This document shows, in pieces, positions 7,530-14,781 of a stretch of 16,507 nucleotides of DNA. The position numbers were made by a program, and so were the translations under genes. Every line of letters starts with the position of its first letter. The stretch's first letter is position 1. Origin of the DNA: Pseudomonadota bacterium (GTDB lineage: Bacteria > Pseudomonadota > Gammaproteobacteria > Xanthomonadales > Rhodanobacteraceae); the NCBI GenBank assembly GCA_018241165.1, contig JAFEEK010000467.1, positions 1 to 16,507 on the forward strand, in the 5' to 3' direction. The notes under the pieces are model-generated. The model was given only the letters and a program-made list of their open reading frames with translations, was not told where the DNA came from and did no database searches.

Positions 7530-8900
7530 TCATGGGTGATCGGAAAGATCGAACGCCTGCAGGTGTTCGGGAACCTGCACCGTCCAGCGCAATCCGCGTT
7601 CGATGCGCTGGCGCAAGGTATCGGCCGCGACCGGTTCGCCATGCGTGACGAATGCCATGCGCGGCGCGTGGCGGAAACCACCGAGCCATTGCACGATTTC
7701 GTTCGCGTCGGCATGCGCAGACAGCGTCGACAACACCGCCACTTCGGCGCGCACCGGGATGTCCTGGCCGTGGATGCGGATTTCCTGTGCGCCGCCGAGC
7801 ATGGCCGCGCCGCGCGTGCCGGCCGCCTGGTAACCGGAAAACAGGATCGTGTTGCGCGGGTCCGGAGCGAACGCCTTCAGGTGATGGACCACGCGGCCGC
7901 CGGTTGCCATGCCGCTGGCGGCGATGACGATCATCGGATTGCGCATGGCGTTGACGCGTTTGGATTCTTCCACCGAAGTGACGAAGCTGGCCGCGCGGCA
8001 CATCGCCGCGTATTCGCCTTTCGGCAGGCGCAATTCGCCGGCGAAGCGCTCGTACAGCGCAGTCACGTCGGTGGCCATGGGGCTGTTCAGGAATACGGGC
8101 AGTCGCGCCGGTATCCGGCCCTGGCTCTTGAGCTTGTGGATGCAGTACAGCAGGGCTTGCGCGCGGCCGACCGCGAACGCCGGCACGATCACCGCGCCGC
8201 CGCGCTTGACGGTGCGCGTGACGATGTCCGCCAGCTCGTCGAGCGCATCCGCCGTTGCATGCGTGCGGTCGCCGTAGGTGGATTCGACCACGATGTAATC
8301 GGCATCGGACAGCAGCGTCGGCGCATTCATGATGCCGTCGTGCGGCCGGCCCAGGTCGCCGGAGAAGACGATCTTGCCTGCCGCGCCGCTCACGGTGAGG
8401 CAGGCCGCACCAAGGATGTGCCCGGCGGGCGTGAATCTTCCTCGCAGATCCGGACCGATCGTGAAGTCCTGGTCGAACTCGACCGTGCGCAACTGGCGCA
8501 GGCTGCGCGCAGCGTCGTCCTGCGTGTACAACGGCAGGGCCGGATGATGCCTGGAAAAACCGGCGCGGTTGGCGTACTGCGCATCCTCTTCCTGGATGTG
8601 GCCGCTGTCGGGCAGCAGGATCTTGCACAGCTCGGCAGTGGCCGGCGTGCAGTAAACGGGTCCGCGAAATCCGCTCTTCACGAGCAGGGGCAGGTAGCCG
8701 CTGTGATCCAGGTGCGCGTGCGTGAACACGACCGCGGAGATCGACGCCGCATCGAACGGCAGTTCGGCCCAGTTGCGCAGGCGCAGGTTCTTCAGGCCCT
8801 GGAACAGGCCGCAGTCGACGAGCACGCGCTGGCGCGCATCCGCCAGCAGGTATTTGGAACCGGTGACGGTGCCGGCTGCGCCAAGAAACTGGATCTTCAT
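7530..8900 (-). CDS. MBL-fold beta-CASP RNA exonuclease/processing protein
   Basis: This 456-residue protein belongs to the metallo-beta-lactamase beta-CASP nucleases (YSH1/CPSF73-like, related to RNase J), which cut or trim RNA with two zinc ions. HAHLDHSG at 61-68 is the metal-binding motif (H61, H63, D65, H66). H161 in PAGHILGA and D182 in FSGDLGRP complete motifs III and IV. The beta-CASP segment covers about 205-385 (AFAVGRAQ, LNSPMATDVT, IAASGMATGGRV). The C-terminal RMMBL part has SAHAD (H396) and VTHGEP (H420). The ATG at 8900 has GAGGAG about 11 bp upstream. It leads a three-gene operon with pta and ackA, and the divergent region upstream carries a perfect FNR-type palindrome. The RNA target is unknown. 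Confidence 0.9.
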   Translation of the reverse strand: MKIQFLGAAGTVTGSKYLLADARQRVLVDCGLFQGLKNLRLRNWAELPFDAASISAVVFTHAHLDHSGYLPLLVKSGFRGPVYCTPATAELCKILLPDSGHIQEEDAQYANRAGFSRHHPALPLYTQDDAARSLRQLRTVEFDQDFTIGPDLRGRFTPAGHILGAACLTVSGAAGKIVFSGDLGRPHDGIMNAPTLLSDADYIVVESTYGDRTHATADALDELADIVTRTVKRGGAVIVPAFAVGRAQALLYCIHKLKSQGRIPARLPVFLNSPMATDVTALYERFAGELRLPKGEYAAMCRAASFVTSVEESKRVNAMRNPMIVIAASGMATGGRVVHHLKAFAPDPRNTILFSGYQAAGTRGAAMLGGAQEIRIHGQDIPVRAEVAVLSTLSAHADANEIVQWLGGFRHAPRMAFVTHGEPVAADTLRQRIERGLRWTVQVPEHLQAFDLSDHP

Positions 8901-8994
8901 CGGGTCCGCAACTCCTCGCAGCGCCGCGCCATCCATCGCGACGGATCGACAACGAAGTGATCCTGACCGACTTCGTGGGTCATGCGACGCAACC

Positions 8995-9002
8995 ATTCTA
9001 TA
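8995..9002 (-). promoter_or_regulatory. Candidate -10 region for the RNase-pta-ackA operon
   Basis: On the minus strand this reads TATAGAAT, the best -10-like sequence between the operon start and the palindrome at 9027-9040. Its first base lies about 31 bp from the palindrome centre, within 2 bp of the expected class II spacing for an FNR-family activator. A transcript would begin near 8990, leaving a leader of about 90 nt. No good -35 is needed in such promoters and none is obvious. Confidence 0.4.
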
Positions 9003-9026
9003 GCGCGATCGCCCGCGAACGCCGTG

Positions 9027-9040
9027 TTGACGCACGTCAA
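9027..9040. promoter_or_regulatory. Perfect FNR/Dnr-type palindrome shared by divergent operons
   Basis: TTGACGCACGTCAA has perfect 5-bp arms around a 4-bp spacer, the geometry of FNR/Anr/Dnr sites, with C/G at the inner position as in several DNR and NNR-type sites. For the plus-strand ubiT fusion the candidate -10 GACAAT (9061-9066) lies about 28 bp from the centre; for the minus-strand operon the TATAGAAT run lies about 31 bp away. Both fit activation near -41.5. One dimer could thus switch on both directions. Confidence 0.65.
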
Positions 9041-9143
9041 GGCAAGACTGGCGCCGAATGGACAATCTGCATTTTCTCGCGATCGCGTCGCCCGGGACCA
9101 GCATGGAAATGAAAGCATCGGCGTGGGCCCCGGAGCGCGGCGG

Positions 9144-10007
9144 ATGAACATTTTGCCGGCGCCGGAATTTCTCGCTCTCGCCGGTGCGCGGCGTGCGATC
9201 GATCATGTCGATGATGCGCTGCTGGTGCTGCTCGCCGCACGCCGCCGGATTGTCGGCGCGTTGGCGCCGATCAAGCGCAGCTCCGGCGAGACGACGCGCA
9301 ATCCGGATCGCGAAACGCACGTGCATGAGCGTGCGCAACGCCTGGCGCGCAAGTTGAACGTACCGGACGCGACCGCGCGGCAACTGGTGGACATCCTGAT
9401 TCGCGACGCCTGCCGGTTGCAGGGACTGCCGGCTGACCTGGATCAAGGCATGCCCGCCACGGGCACGCGCATGATCGCGACCGTCATGCCGACCACCCTG
9501 GAAACCGATCCGGTCCCGCCGCCGCGCTGGCTGCGATTCGTGCCGCCGCCACGTCATGCGCGCGCGGTCTTGCGCGTGATCCCGCAGCGCTGGCTGGCCG
9601 GCGCCGTGGAGTCGCTGCTCGGGCGCGCGCTGTCGCCGCTGCGTGGCGGCGACGCTCTCGAATTCGTGGATGGGCGTCGGCTCGGCATCGAAGTGGCGGA
9701 CCTGGACCTGCGCTGGACGCTCGAACTGCGCGACGGCCGCCTGCACGCCAGCGCCGCAGCCGCAGAGGCGACCGTGCGCGGCAGCCTGACCGATCTGCTG
9801 CTGCTTGCCAGCCGCCTCGAAGACGCCGACACGCTGTTTTTCCAGCGTCGTCTCGTGCTCACTGGCGACACGGAACTTGGCCTGACCCTGCGCAACGTGC
9901 TCGATCGCCTGCCGTGGGAGGAAATTCCGCTCGGCTTGCGCATCGTGCTCAACCGGGCGGCGCGGCTGGCGCGCGCGGCACGGGCCGCACATAACGGCAC
10001 GGCGTGA
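9144..10007 (+). CDS. ubiT: Chorismate mutase domain fused to UbiT (SCP2 domain)
   Basis: The 287-residue product has two parts. Residues 8-100 form an AroQ-type chorismate mutase domain. Against E. coli P-protein, R16, R33, K44, R56, E57 and Q93 match R11, R28, K39, R51, E52 and Q88, while D48 and S84 appear as N53 and A89. Residues about 130-280 are an SCP2-like lipid-binding domain with the UbiT/YhbT hallmark block DADTLFFQRRLVLTGDTELG (227-246). UbiT is the accessory factor of oxygen-independent ubiquinone synthesis with UbiU and UbiV, and is thought to bind isoprenoid or quinone lipids. The ATG at 9144 has GGAG at 9132-9135, and the FNR-type palindrome lies about 104 bp upstream. A longer reading from 8982 would swallow the promoter. 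Whether the mutase domain is catalytic, or only binds chorismate, cannot be told from sequence. Confidence 0.85.
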   Translation: MNILPAPEFLALAGARRAIDHVDDALLVLLAARRRIVGALAPIKRSSGETTRNPDRETHVHERAQRLARKLNVPDATARQLVDILIRDACRLQGLPADLDQGMPATGTRMIATVMPTTLETDPVPPPRWLRFVPPPRHARAVLRVIPQRWLAGAVESLLGRALSPLRGGDALEFVDGRRLGIEVADLDLRWTLELRDGRLHASAAAAEATVRGSLTDLLLLASRLEDADTLFFQRRLVLTGDTELGLTLRNVLDRLPWEEIPLGLRIVLNRAARLARAARAAHNGTA

Positions 10008-10028
10008 ACGAATCCGCCTGGCCGGCCT

Positions 10029-12545
10029 TCACGTCGGCGCACGCCGGCGCACGAACACGCGCTGGAGTTGCAGCCACGCCAGCATCGCGCCCGTCATCGC
10101 CAGCGTGGCCGCAATGGCAGACACGTGCGGAACGGCAAGGCGCATCACTTCGCGCAGGAACGGCACGTACAAGACCAGCGCCAGCATCAGTGCAACGCCC
10201 GCGGCCATGCGTGGCAGCCACGGATTCGCGACCGCGCCGCGCGCCAGCAGCGGTCGCGCACGGTCGCGATTGGCAAGGATCAGCAGCAGCACGCCAGCGA
10301 CAAGGGCGATGAACACGGCGCTGCGGCCCTGCGCCGCATCGAAGCCCGCGCCTTGCAGCGCGGCGTTGCCGAGCAGCAGGATCAACGCGACGCCAAGTCC
10401 CTGGATCACCGCGTGAACGAGACTGGCAGCGGCGAACGGCGTTGCGGACGTCGGGCGCGGTGGCCGGTTCATGATGTCCGCGGATTCCGGCTCGGCCTCG
10501 AACACGATCGAGCAGGCCGGATCGATCAGCAGTTCCAGCAGCACGATGTGCACCGGCATCAGCAATATCGGCCAGTGCAGCAGCGCCGGCACCAGGGTCA
10601 GGGCGATGATCGGCATGTGTACCGCGAACACGAAGCGCGTCGCGCTGCCGATGTTGTCGTAGATGCGCCGGCCCTGGCGGATCGCCGCGACGATGCTGGC
10701 GAAGCTGTCGTCGAGCAGCACCAGCGCGGCGGCTTCGCGCGCGACATCGGTGCCGCGCTCGCCCATCGCGATGCCGACATCCGCGGCCTTCAGCGCCGGC
10801 GCGTCGTTGACGCCGTCCCCGGTCATCGCCACGACTTCGCCGCCGGCGCGCAACACCTGCACGAGGCGCAGCTTCTGCACCGGCTGCAGGCGCGCGCACA
10901 GGTCGACGTGGCGCAGGCGCTCGCGCAGTTGCGCGTCGTCGAGCGCGTCGATTTCCGCGCCGGTGACGACGTCGGCGCGTTCGCTCAGGCCGACCTGGCG
11001 CGCGATCGCGCGTGCGGTGGCCGGGTGGTCGCCGGTCATCATGACGACGCGGATGCCGGCGGCGCGGCATTCGGCGATCGCGGCGGGGACTTCCGGCCGC
11101 GGCGGATCGACGAAGCCGACCAGGCCGAGGAAGCGGAAATCGAAATCGTGCTGGCTGCGCGGCGGTTGCGTACCCTGCCAGTCGCCGCGCGCGACGCCGA
11201 GCACGCGCAGGCCGCGCTCGGCCATGCGCTCGACCTGCGCCAGGATCCGCGTGCGCGCATCCGCCGCCAGGTGGCACAGGTCGATCACCGCTTCCGGCGC
11301 GCCCTTGGTGGCAAGCACGTACCGGCGCTGCGCGTCGCCGCGGTACGCCAGCGTCATCGCCAGGATGTCCGGCGACAGCGCGTACTCGAACTCCGGCGAC
11401 CACTGCGCGTGCACGTGCTCGGTGCCTTCGAGCCAGCGCAATCCGAACGCCTGGATCGCCTTTTCCATCGGATCGAACGGATCGGCCGGCGTCGCCAGCA
11501 TCGCGAACTCGACCAGCGCGTGGAACGCTTCGGGCAGGTCGCTGGCGCCTTCGTCGCGGAACGCAGCGTCGGCGATCGACAATTCGTCGACCTGCATGCG
11601 ATTGCGCGTCAGCGTGCCGGTCTTGTCGACCGCCAGCAGCGTGATCGCACCCAGCGCCTCGACCGCCGGCACGCGCCGCGTCAATACCTTGCGCTGCGAG
11701 ATGCGCCACGCGCCAAGGGCGAGAAACACGGTCAGGATCACCGGAATTTCTTCCGGCAGGATCGCCATCGTCAAGGCGATGCCGGCGAGCAGGCTTTCGA
11801 GCAGCGTGTGTCCGTCCCACAGCCAGTTGAGCAGGCAATAGACGCACGCCAATGCCAGGCCGCCGATGCTCAGGTTGCGGATCAGGCGACGCGAGGATCG
11901 TTGCAAGCCGGATGTCGCTTCGCGGGTCGACGCGAGCGCCTGGCCGATGCGGCCGACCGCGGTGTCGGCGCCGATCGCGTCGACCTGCGCGATGCCGACG
12001 CCCTTGGTCACGACCGTGCTCGCGCACAGCCGCGCCGACGGCGTGCCCGCCAGCCGCGTAACCGCGACCGACTCGCCGGTCAGCAGCGACTCGTCGACGT
12101 CCAGGTGGCCATCCTTGAGATGCGCATCGGCGGCGATGCGATCGCCTTCGTGCAGCACGAGCAGGTCGCCGACCACGACCTCGCGCCCGGGAATGCGCAG
12201 TTCGCGGCCATCGCGGATCACCAGCGCGCGCGGCGCGGACAGGTCGCGCAGCGATTCGAGCGCGCGCTGGGTGCGGCGTTCCTGCACCAGGGTGATGCCG
12301 ATGACGACGAACACGAACGAGAGCAGGAACATCGCCTCGGCGCGGTCGCCGAGCGCGAGGTAGAGCGCACCGGCGCCGAGCAGCATCAGGAACATCGGCT
12401 CGAGCAGCACGCCGGCGACGATCGCGAACAGCGAACGCGGCGTCGAACCCGGCAGCACGTTCGCGCCGTGCGCGGCGAGCCGGCGCGCAGCCTCGTCGCT
12501 ATCGAGGCCGCGTGCGCCTGCGGCAAGCCTGGCGGTGGTGGACAT
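10029..12545 (-). CDS. Cation-translocating P-type ATPase (P2-like)
   Basis: The 838-residue inner-membrane pump shows the full set of P-type ATPase motifs: TGES (156-159, actuator), PEEIP in M4 (264-268), DKTGT (307-311, phosphorylated D307), KGAPE (414-418, nucleotide site), TGDHP (504-508) and TGDGVND (575-581, hinge). Two N-terminal hydrophobic segments (about 38-86), a pair around 226-280 and several after 640 give the usual 10-helix layout. There is no CxxC metal-binding domain, which argues against heavy-metal (P1B) pumps. PEEIP in M4 and ELLIDP in M6 (671-676) resemble Ca2+-ATPase-like pumps, but the ion cannot be fixed from sequence. The ATG at 12545 has GGGAGGA at 12551-12557. It follows ubiV by 46 bp on the same strand and may belong to that operon; it converges on ubiT with 21 bp between stops. 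Confidence 0.88.
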   Translation of the reverse strand: MSTTARLAAGARGLDSDEAARRLAAHGANVLPGSTPRSLFAIVAGVLLEPMFLMLLGAGALYLALGDRAEAMFLLSFVFVVIGITLVQERRTQRALESLRDLSAPRALVIRDGRELRIPGREVVVGDLLVLHEGDRIAADAHLKDGHLDVDESLLTGESVAVTRLAGTPSARLCASTVVTKGVGIAQVDAIGADTAVGRIGQALASTREATSGLQRSSRRLIRNLSIGGLALACVYCLLNWLWDGHTLLESLLAGIALTMAILPEEIPVILTVFLALGAWRISQRKVLTRRVPAVEALGAITLLAVDKTGTLTRNRMQVDELSIADAAFRDEGASDLPEAFHALVEFAMLATPADPFDPMEKAIQAFGLRWLEGTEHVHAQWSPEFEYALSPDILAMTLAYRGDAQRRYVLATKGAPEAVIDLCHLAADARTRILAQVERMAERGLRVLGVARGDWQGTQPPRSQHDFDFRFLGLVGFVDPPRPEVPAAIAECRAAGIRVVMMTGDHPATARAIARQVGLSERADVVTGAEIDALDDAQLRERLRHVDLCARLQPVQKLRLVQVLRAGGEVVAMTGDGVNDAPALKAADVGIAMGERGTDVAREAAALVLLDDSFASIVAAIRQGRRIYDNIGSATRFVFAVHMPIIALTLVPALLHWPILLMPVHIVLLELLIDPACSIVFEAEPESADIMNRPPRPTSATPFAAASLVHAVIQGLGVALILLLGNAALQGAGFDAAQGRSAVFIALVAGVLLLILANRDRARPLLARGAVANPWLPRMAAGVALMLALVLYVPFLREVMRLAVPHVSAIAATLAMTGAMLAWLQLQRVFVRRRAPT

Positions 12546-12591
12546 CGGGCTCCTCCCGTCGCTGCACAATGCGCCGGCGCGGCGCCGCGGA

Positions 12592-13464
12592 TCAGCCTTC
12601 GCGCCGCATGCCCGGCTCGCCGTGCCAGTAGCCATTGCGCGACCCGATCGCCGGCAACGGCAGTATCGAAGCGCGCGCGCGGTCGAAGTGCGCGACGACG
12701 TCAGCCATGCCGTCGGCACCAGGATACAGGCGCAGGATGTCGACGCCGAGTTCGCGCAGGCCGGGCAGTTCCGGACCGAGGTCGGTGACTTCTTCACCCA
12801 GGATCTGGATGCCGTTGATGCGCAGGAACGGCGCGCCGTCGCGCGTGGCGAGCGGCAAACCGTCGGGATAGTCGATGCAGCGGAAGCCGCACTGATCCTT
12901 GGGCAGGTCGTGCGCGCGCGCGGTGAAGCAGCGCGCCGACCATGACAACGGCAGGCGCCCGTACGCAATCACCTCGAGCTCGGGCATGTCCATGCCCGCG
13001 GCCCGCACGGCGTCGCGCAATTCGCGGATCAGCGCGAATCCCTGCTCAACACCGGGTACCCAGCGGCGCAGGCCGTCGTCGCACAACATCGCCAGCGCTG
13101 CATGGTTGTAGACATTGAGCGAAGGTCCGCCGACGAACGGCACGCGGCGTTCGCGGCACAACTGCACGGCGGACAAATCGTTCGCTTCGATCCAGCAATC
13201 GCCGTGCTCGATCAGGCGCTTGAGCACGCCCAGTTCGGATTCCGCTTCGATCAGCGCGAGCGAGGACAGCACGATCTGCTTGCCGCTTTCGGCCAGTTCG
13301 CTGGCCAGGTCGATCCAGTCGCCGGTGCCCAGTTCCCGGCGCTTGCTGCACACGGTCTCGCCCAGATAGATGATGTCGAGCGGCCAGCGCACCGCTGCGC
13401 GGTAAAACGCGAGCGCGCGTTCGCGCGGCCAGAAATATTGCAGGGGGCCCAGGCTGAGCTTCAT
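12592..13464 (-). CDS. ubiV: UbiV, oxygen-independent ubiquinone hydroxylation subunit (U32 family)
   Basis: This 290-residue U32-family protein partners UbiU in hydroxylating ubiquinone precursors without O2, with prephenate known as oxygen donor in E. coli. Cysteines at 39, 179, 192 and 196 match the [4Fe-4S] ligands C39, C180, C193 and C197 of the 292-residue E. coli UbiV. Other typical parts are MKLSLGPLQYFWPRE at the N-terminus, IYLGETVCSKRRE around C39 and QCGFRCIDYPDG around the last two ligands. The start at 13464 is set by GAGG (13470-13473), which overlaps the ubiU stop; only 10 bp separate the genes, so translation is probably coupled. Although U32 proteins are often labelled peptidases or collagenases, the cysteine pattern argues for UbiV. 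Confidence 0.94.
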   Translation of the reverse strand: MKLSLGPLQYFWPRERALAFYRAAVRWPLDIIYLGETVCSKRRELGTGDWIDLASELAESGKQIVLSSLALIEAESELGVLKRLIEHGDCWIEANDLSAVQLCRERRVPFVGGPSLNVYNHAALAMLCDDGLRRWVPGVEQGFALIRELRDAVRAAGMDMPELEVIAYGRLPLSWSARCFTARAHDLPKDQCGFRCIDYPDGLPLATRDGAPFLRINGIQILGEEVTDLGPELPGLRELGVDILRLYPGADGMADVVAHFDRARASILPLPAIGSRNGYWHGEPGMRREG

Positions 13465-13474
13465 CGAGGCCTCG

Positions 13475-14476
13475 TCAATGCCAGTGGCGGTGATACGGAC
13501 CGAGCGTGGTCTGGTGCCCTTCCGCATGCGCGGCAAGGGTTTTCTGCCATGCCGCCTGCACCGACCACGCGCGCGCCTCCGCGGCGTAGTAGGTGTCGAT
13601 CGCCGCGCGCCAGGTGCGCGTGACCGACCCCACGTATGCCACGCCGCGCTGGCGTCCTTCGATCTTCAACGCCGCGACGCCGGCCTGCGCAAGCCGCGGC
13701 AGCAGTTCCAGCGTATTCAGGCTGGTCGGTTCCTCCAGCGCATGGAAGATCTCGCCGCGCACGTCGAAGCGCCCCTTGCACACGGTCGGATAGCCGGCCG
13801 CTTCTTCCGGTTCGTATTCGTCGATCAACACCTCGTTCAGATGCACGCTGCGATGGCCGTCGGCGGATTCGTGCCAGCGCACGAACTTCGCCGGCGAACA
13901 CACGCCGTGCCGGTTCGGCGAGGCGCCGGTAACGTAGCTCGACAACTGGCAGCGGCCCTCGACCATGATGCACAAACTGCCGAACGCGAATACTTCCAGC
14001 GGCACCGGCGCGCTTTCGCACAACCGCTCGACCTGCGCGATCGCGAGCACGCGCGGCAACACCGCGCGCGCGATGCCGAAACGTTCGTGCATGTAGCGCA
14101 ATGCCGGCGCGGTCGTCGCCGACCCCTGCACGGACAGGTGCCGCGGCAGGCGTGGATGCGTGCGCACGGCGTAGTCGAGCACGGCCATTTCCGCGGCGAT
14201 GATCGCATCGCAACCGAAACTCGCGGCCTTGTCCACGGCGGCGAACCACTGCGCCAGGCGCACGCTGTCGGGATAGGTGTTGAGCGCGAGATAAACCTTG
14301 CGCCCGCGCGCGTGCGCATAGGCGATGCCGGCGCGCAGTTCGTCGTCGCTGAAATTCAGGCCGGGAAACGCGCGCGCATTGGTCTGGTCGCGCAAGCCCG
14401 CGTAGACCGCGTCGGCGCCGGCATCGATCGCCGCCTGCAGGGCCGGCAGGTTGCCGGCGGGACAAACCAGTTGCAT
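13475..14476 (-). CDS. ubiU: UbiU, oxygen-independent ubiquinone hydroxylation subunit (U32 family)
   Basis: The 333-residue protein (331 in E. coli) forms a heterodimer with UbiV that hydroxylates ubiquinone precursors anaerobically. Cysteines at 169, 176, 193 and 233 correspond to the [4Fe-4S] ligands C169, C176, C193 and C232 of E. coli UbiU; they lie in SLCIMVEGRCQL, HGVCSPAKF and PTVCKGRF. The N-terminus MQLVCPAGNLPALQAAIDAG is typical of the family and supports ATG 14476 over the longer reading from 14536. GAGGT at 14481-14485 gives a ribosome binding site, and the longer start would overlap the FNR-like box. It is first in the ubiU-ubiV(-ATPase) cluster and is divergent from narG. Confidence 0.95.
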   Translation of the reverse strand: MQLVCPAGNLPALQAAIDAGADAVYAGLRDQTNARAFPGLNFSDDELRAGIAYAHARGRKVYLALNTYPDSVRLAQWFAAVDKAASFGCDAIIAAEMAVLDYAVRTHPRLPRHLSVQGSATTAPALRYMHERFGIARAVLPRVLAIAQVERLCESAPVPLEVFAFGSLCIMVEGRCQLSSYVTGASPNRHGVCSPAKFVRWHESADGHRSVHLNEVLIDEYEPEEAAGYPTVCKGRFDVRGEIFHALEEPTSLNTLELLPRLAQAGVAALKIEGRQRGVAYVGSVTRTWRAAIDTYYAAEARAWSVQAAWQKTLAAHAEGHQTTLGPYHRHWH

Positions 14477-14535
14477 GCGCACCTCGCCACGATCAATCGC
14501 CTGGCGCATCGTCGCGCGCGCATGCGCCGGCGGCA

Positions 14536-14549
14536 TTGATCTGGGTCAG
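14536..14549 (-). promoter_or_regulatory. FNR-like box for ubiU-ubiV
   Basis: TTGATCTGGGTCAG matches the FNR consensus TTGAT-N4-ATCAA at 8 of 10 arm positions. Its centre (14542.5) lies 29.5 bp from the first base of a weak -10 candidate GACGAT on the minus strand (14513-14508), which is exactly class II spacing. A transcript from near 14501 would have a leader of about 25 nt before ubiU. Anaerobic activation of ubiUV by FNR is known in E. coli. Confidence 0.6.
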
Positions 14550-14781
14550 GCACACGCAGCTCGGGTCTGCCGACGCCGGATCGTTTCACACGCGCACGGA
14601 AAAATCCGCACACACGCAAGCCCCGGCGCGAATTGCCGGAATTGATCTGAATCATGGCGCGCGGCGCACGCATCCGACACCATGAGCGCGGGTGTCGATG
14701 ACCTTGCATTGTCCGGAGCAGGCGAGTAAATCCTGTGCTGGATCGTATTAGTGCGCGCAGGAATTACAGAGGTGTCGTGCG
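14550..14781. other. Divergent intergenic region between ubiU and narG
   Basis: The gap between the ubiU and narG start codons is 305 bp. It contains two FNR-like boxes (14536-14549 and 14642-14655) that share the nine bases ATTGATCTG about 106 bp apart, one facing each gene. Between them lie short CACACGC-type repeats (about 14550-14620) with no function I can assign. No open reading frame with a convincing start, no tRNA and no clear NarL heptamer arrangement was seen. Confidence 0.5.
14642..14655 (+). promoter_or_regulatory. FNR-like box upstream of narG
   Basis: TTGATCTGAATCAT matches TTGAT-N4-ATCAA at 9 of 10 arm positions. Its centre (14648.5) lies 133 bp before the narG ATG. A class II start would fall near 14690 with a weak -10 candidate CACCAT at 14678-14683, giving a leader of about 90 nt. 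FNR-family control of narGHJI promoters is well established. Confidence 0.65.

Noticed and set aside
5163..7648. Long plus-strand frames across ackA and pta
   Set aside because: They are repetitive shadows of the two minus-strand genes, whose catalytic motifs are clear.
8982..9143. Longer N-terminus for the chorismate mutase-UbiT protein
   Set aside because: It would include the perfect palindrome and candidate -10, and its residues match no part of an AroQ domain.
10008..10028. Intrinsic terminator between ubiT and the ATPase gene
   Set aside because: GGCCGGCC is palindromic but has no usable stem length and no T-run on either strand.
10068..12788. Open frame of 906 codons opposite the P-type ATPase
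   Set aside because: The translation is rich in Arg, Gln, His and Asp with no domain, and the opposite strand carries all P-type ATPase motifs. It is a high-GC antisense artefact.
14477..14536. Longer N-terminus for UbiU starting at 14536
   Set aside because: The extra 20 residues lack family similarity, would overlap the FNR-like box, and the internal ATG at 14476 has a good ribosome binding site and exact cysteine spacing with E. coli UbiU.
14550..14620. Short CACACGC repeats as a CRISPR or iteron array
   Set aside because: The copies are few, irregular and under 8 bp, with no constant spacing.
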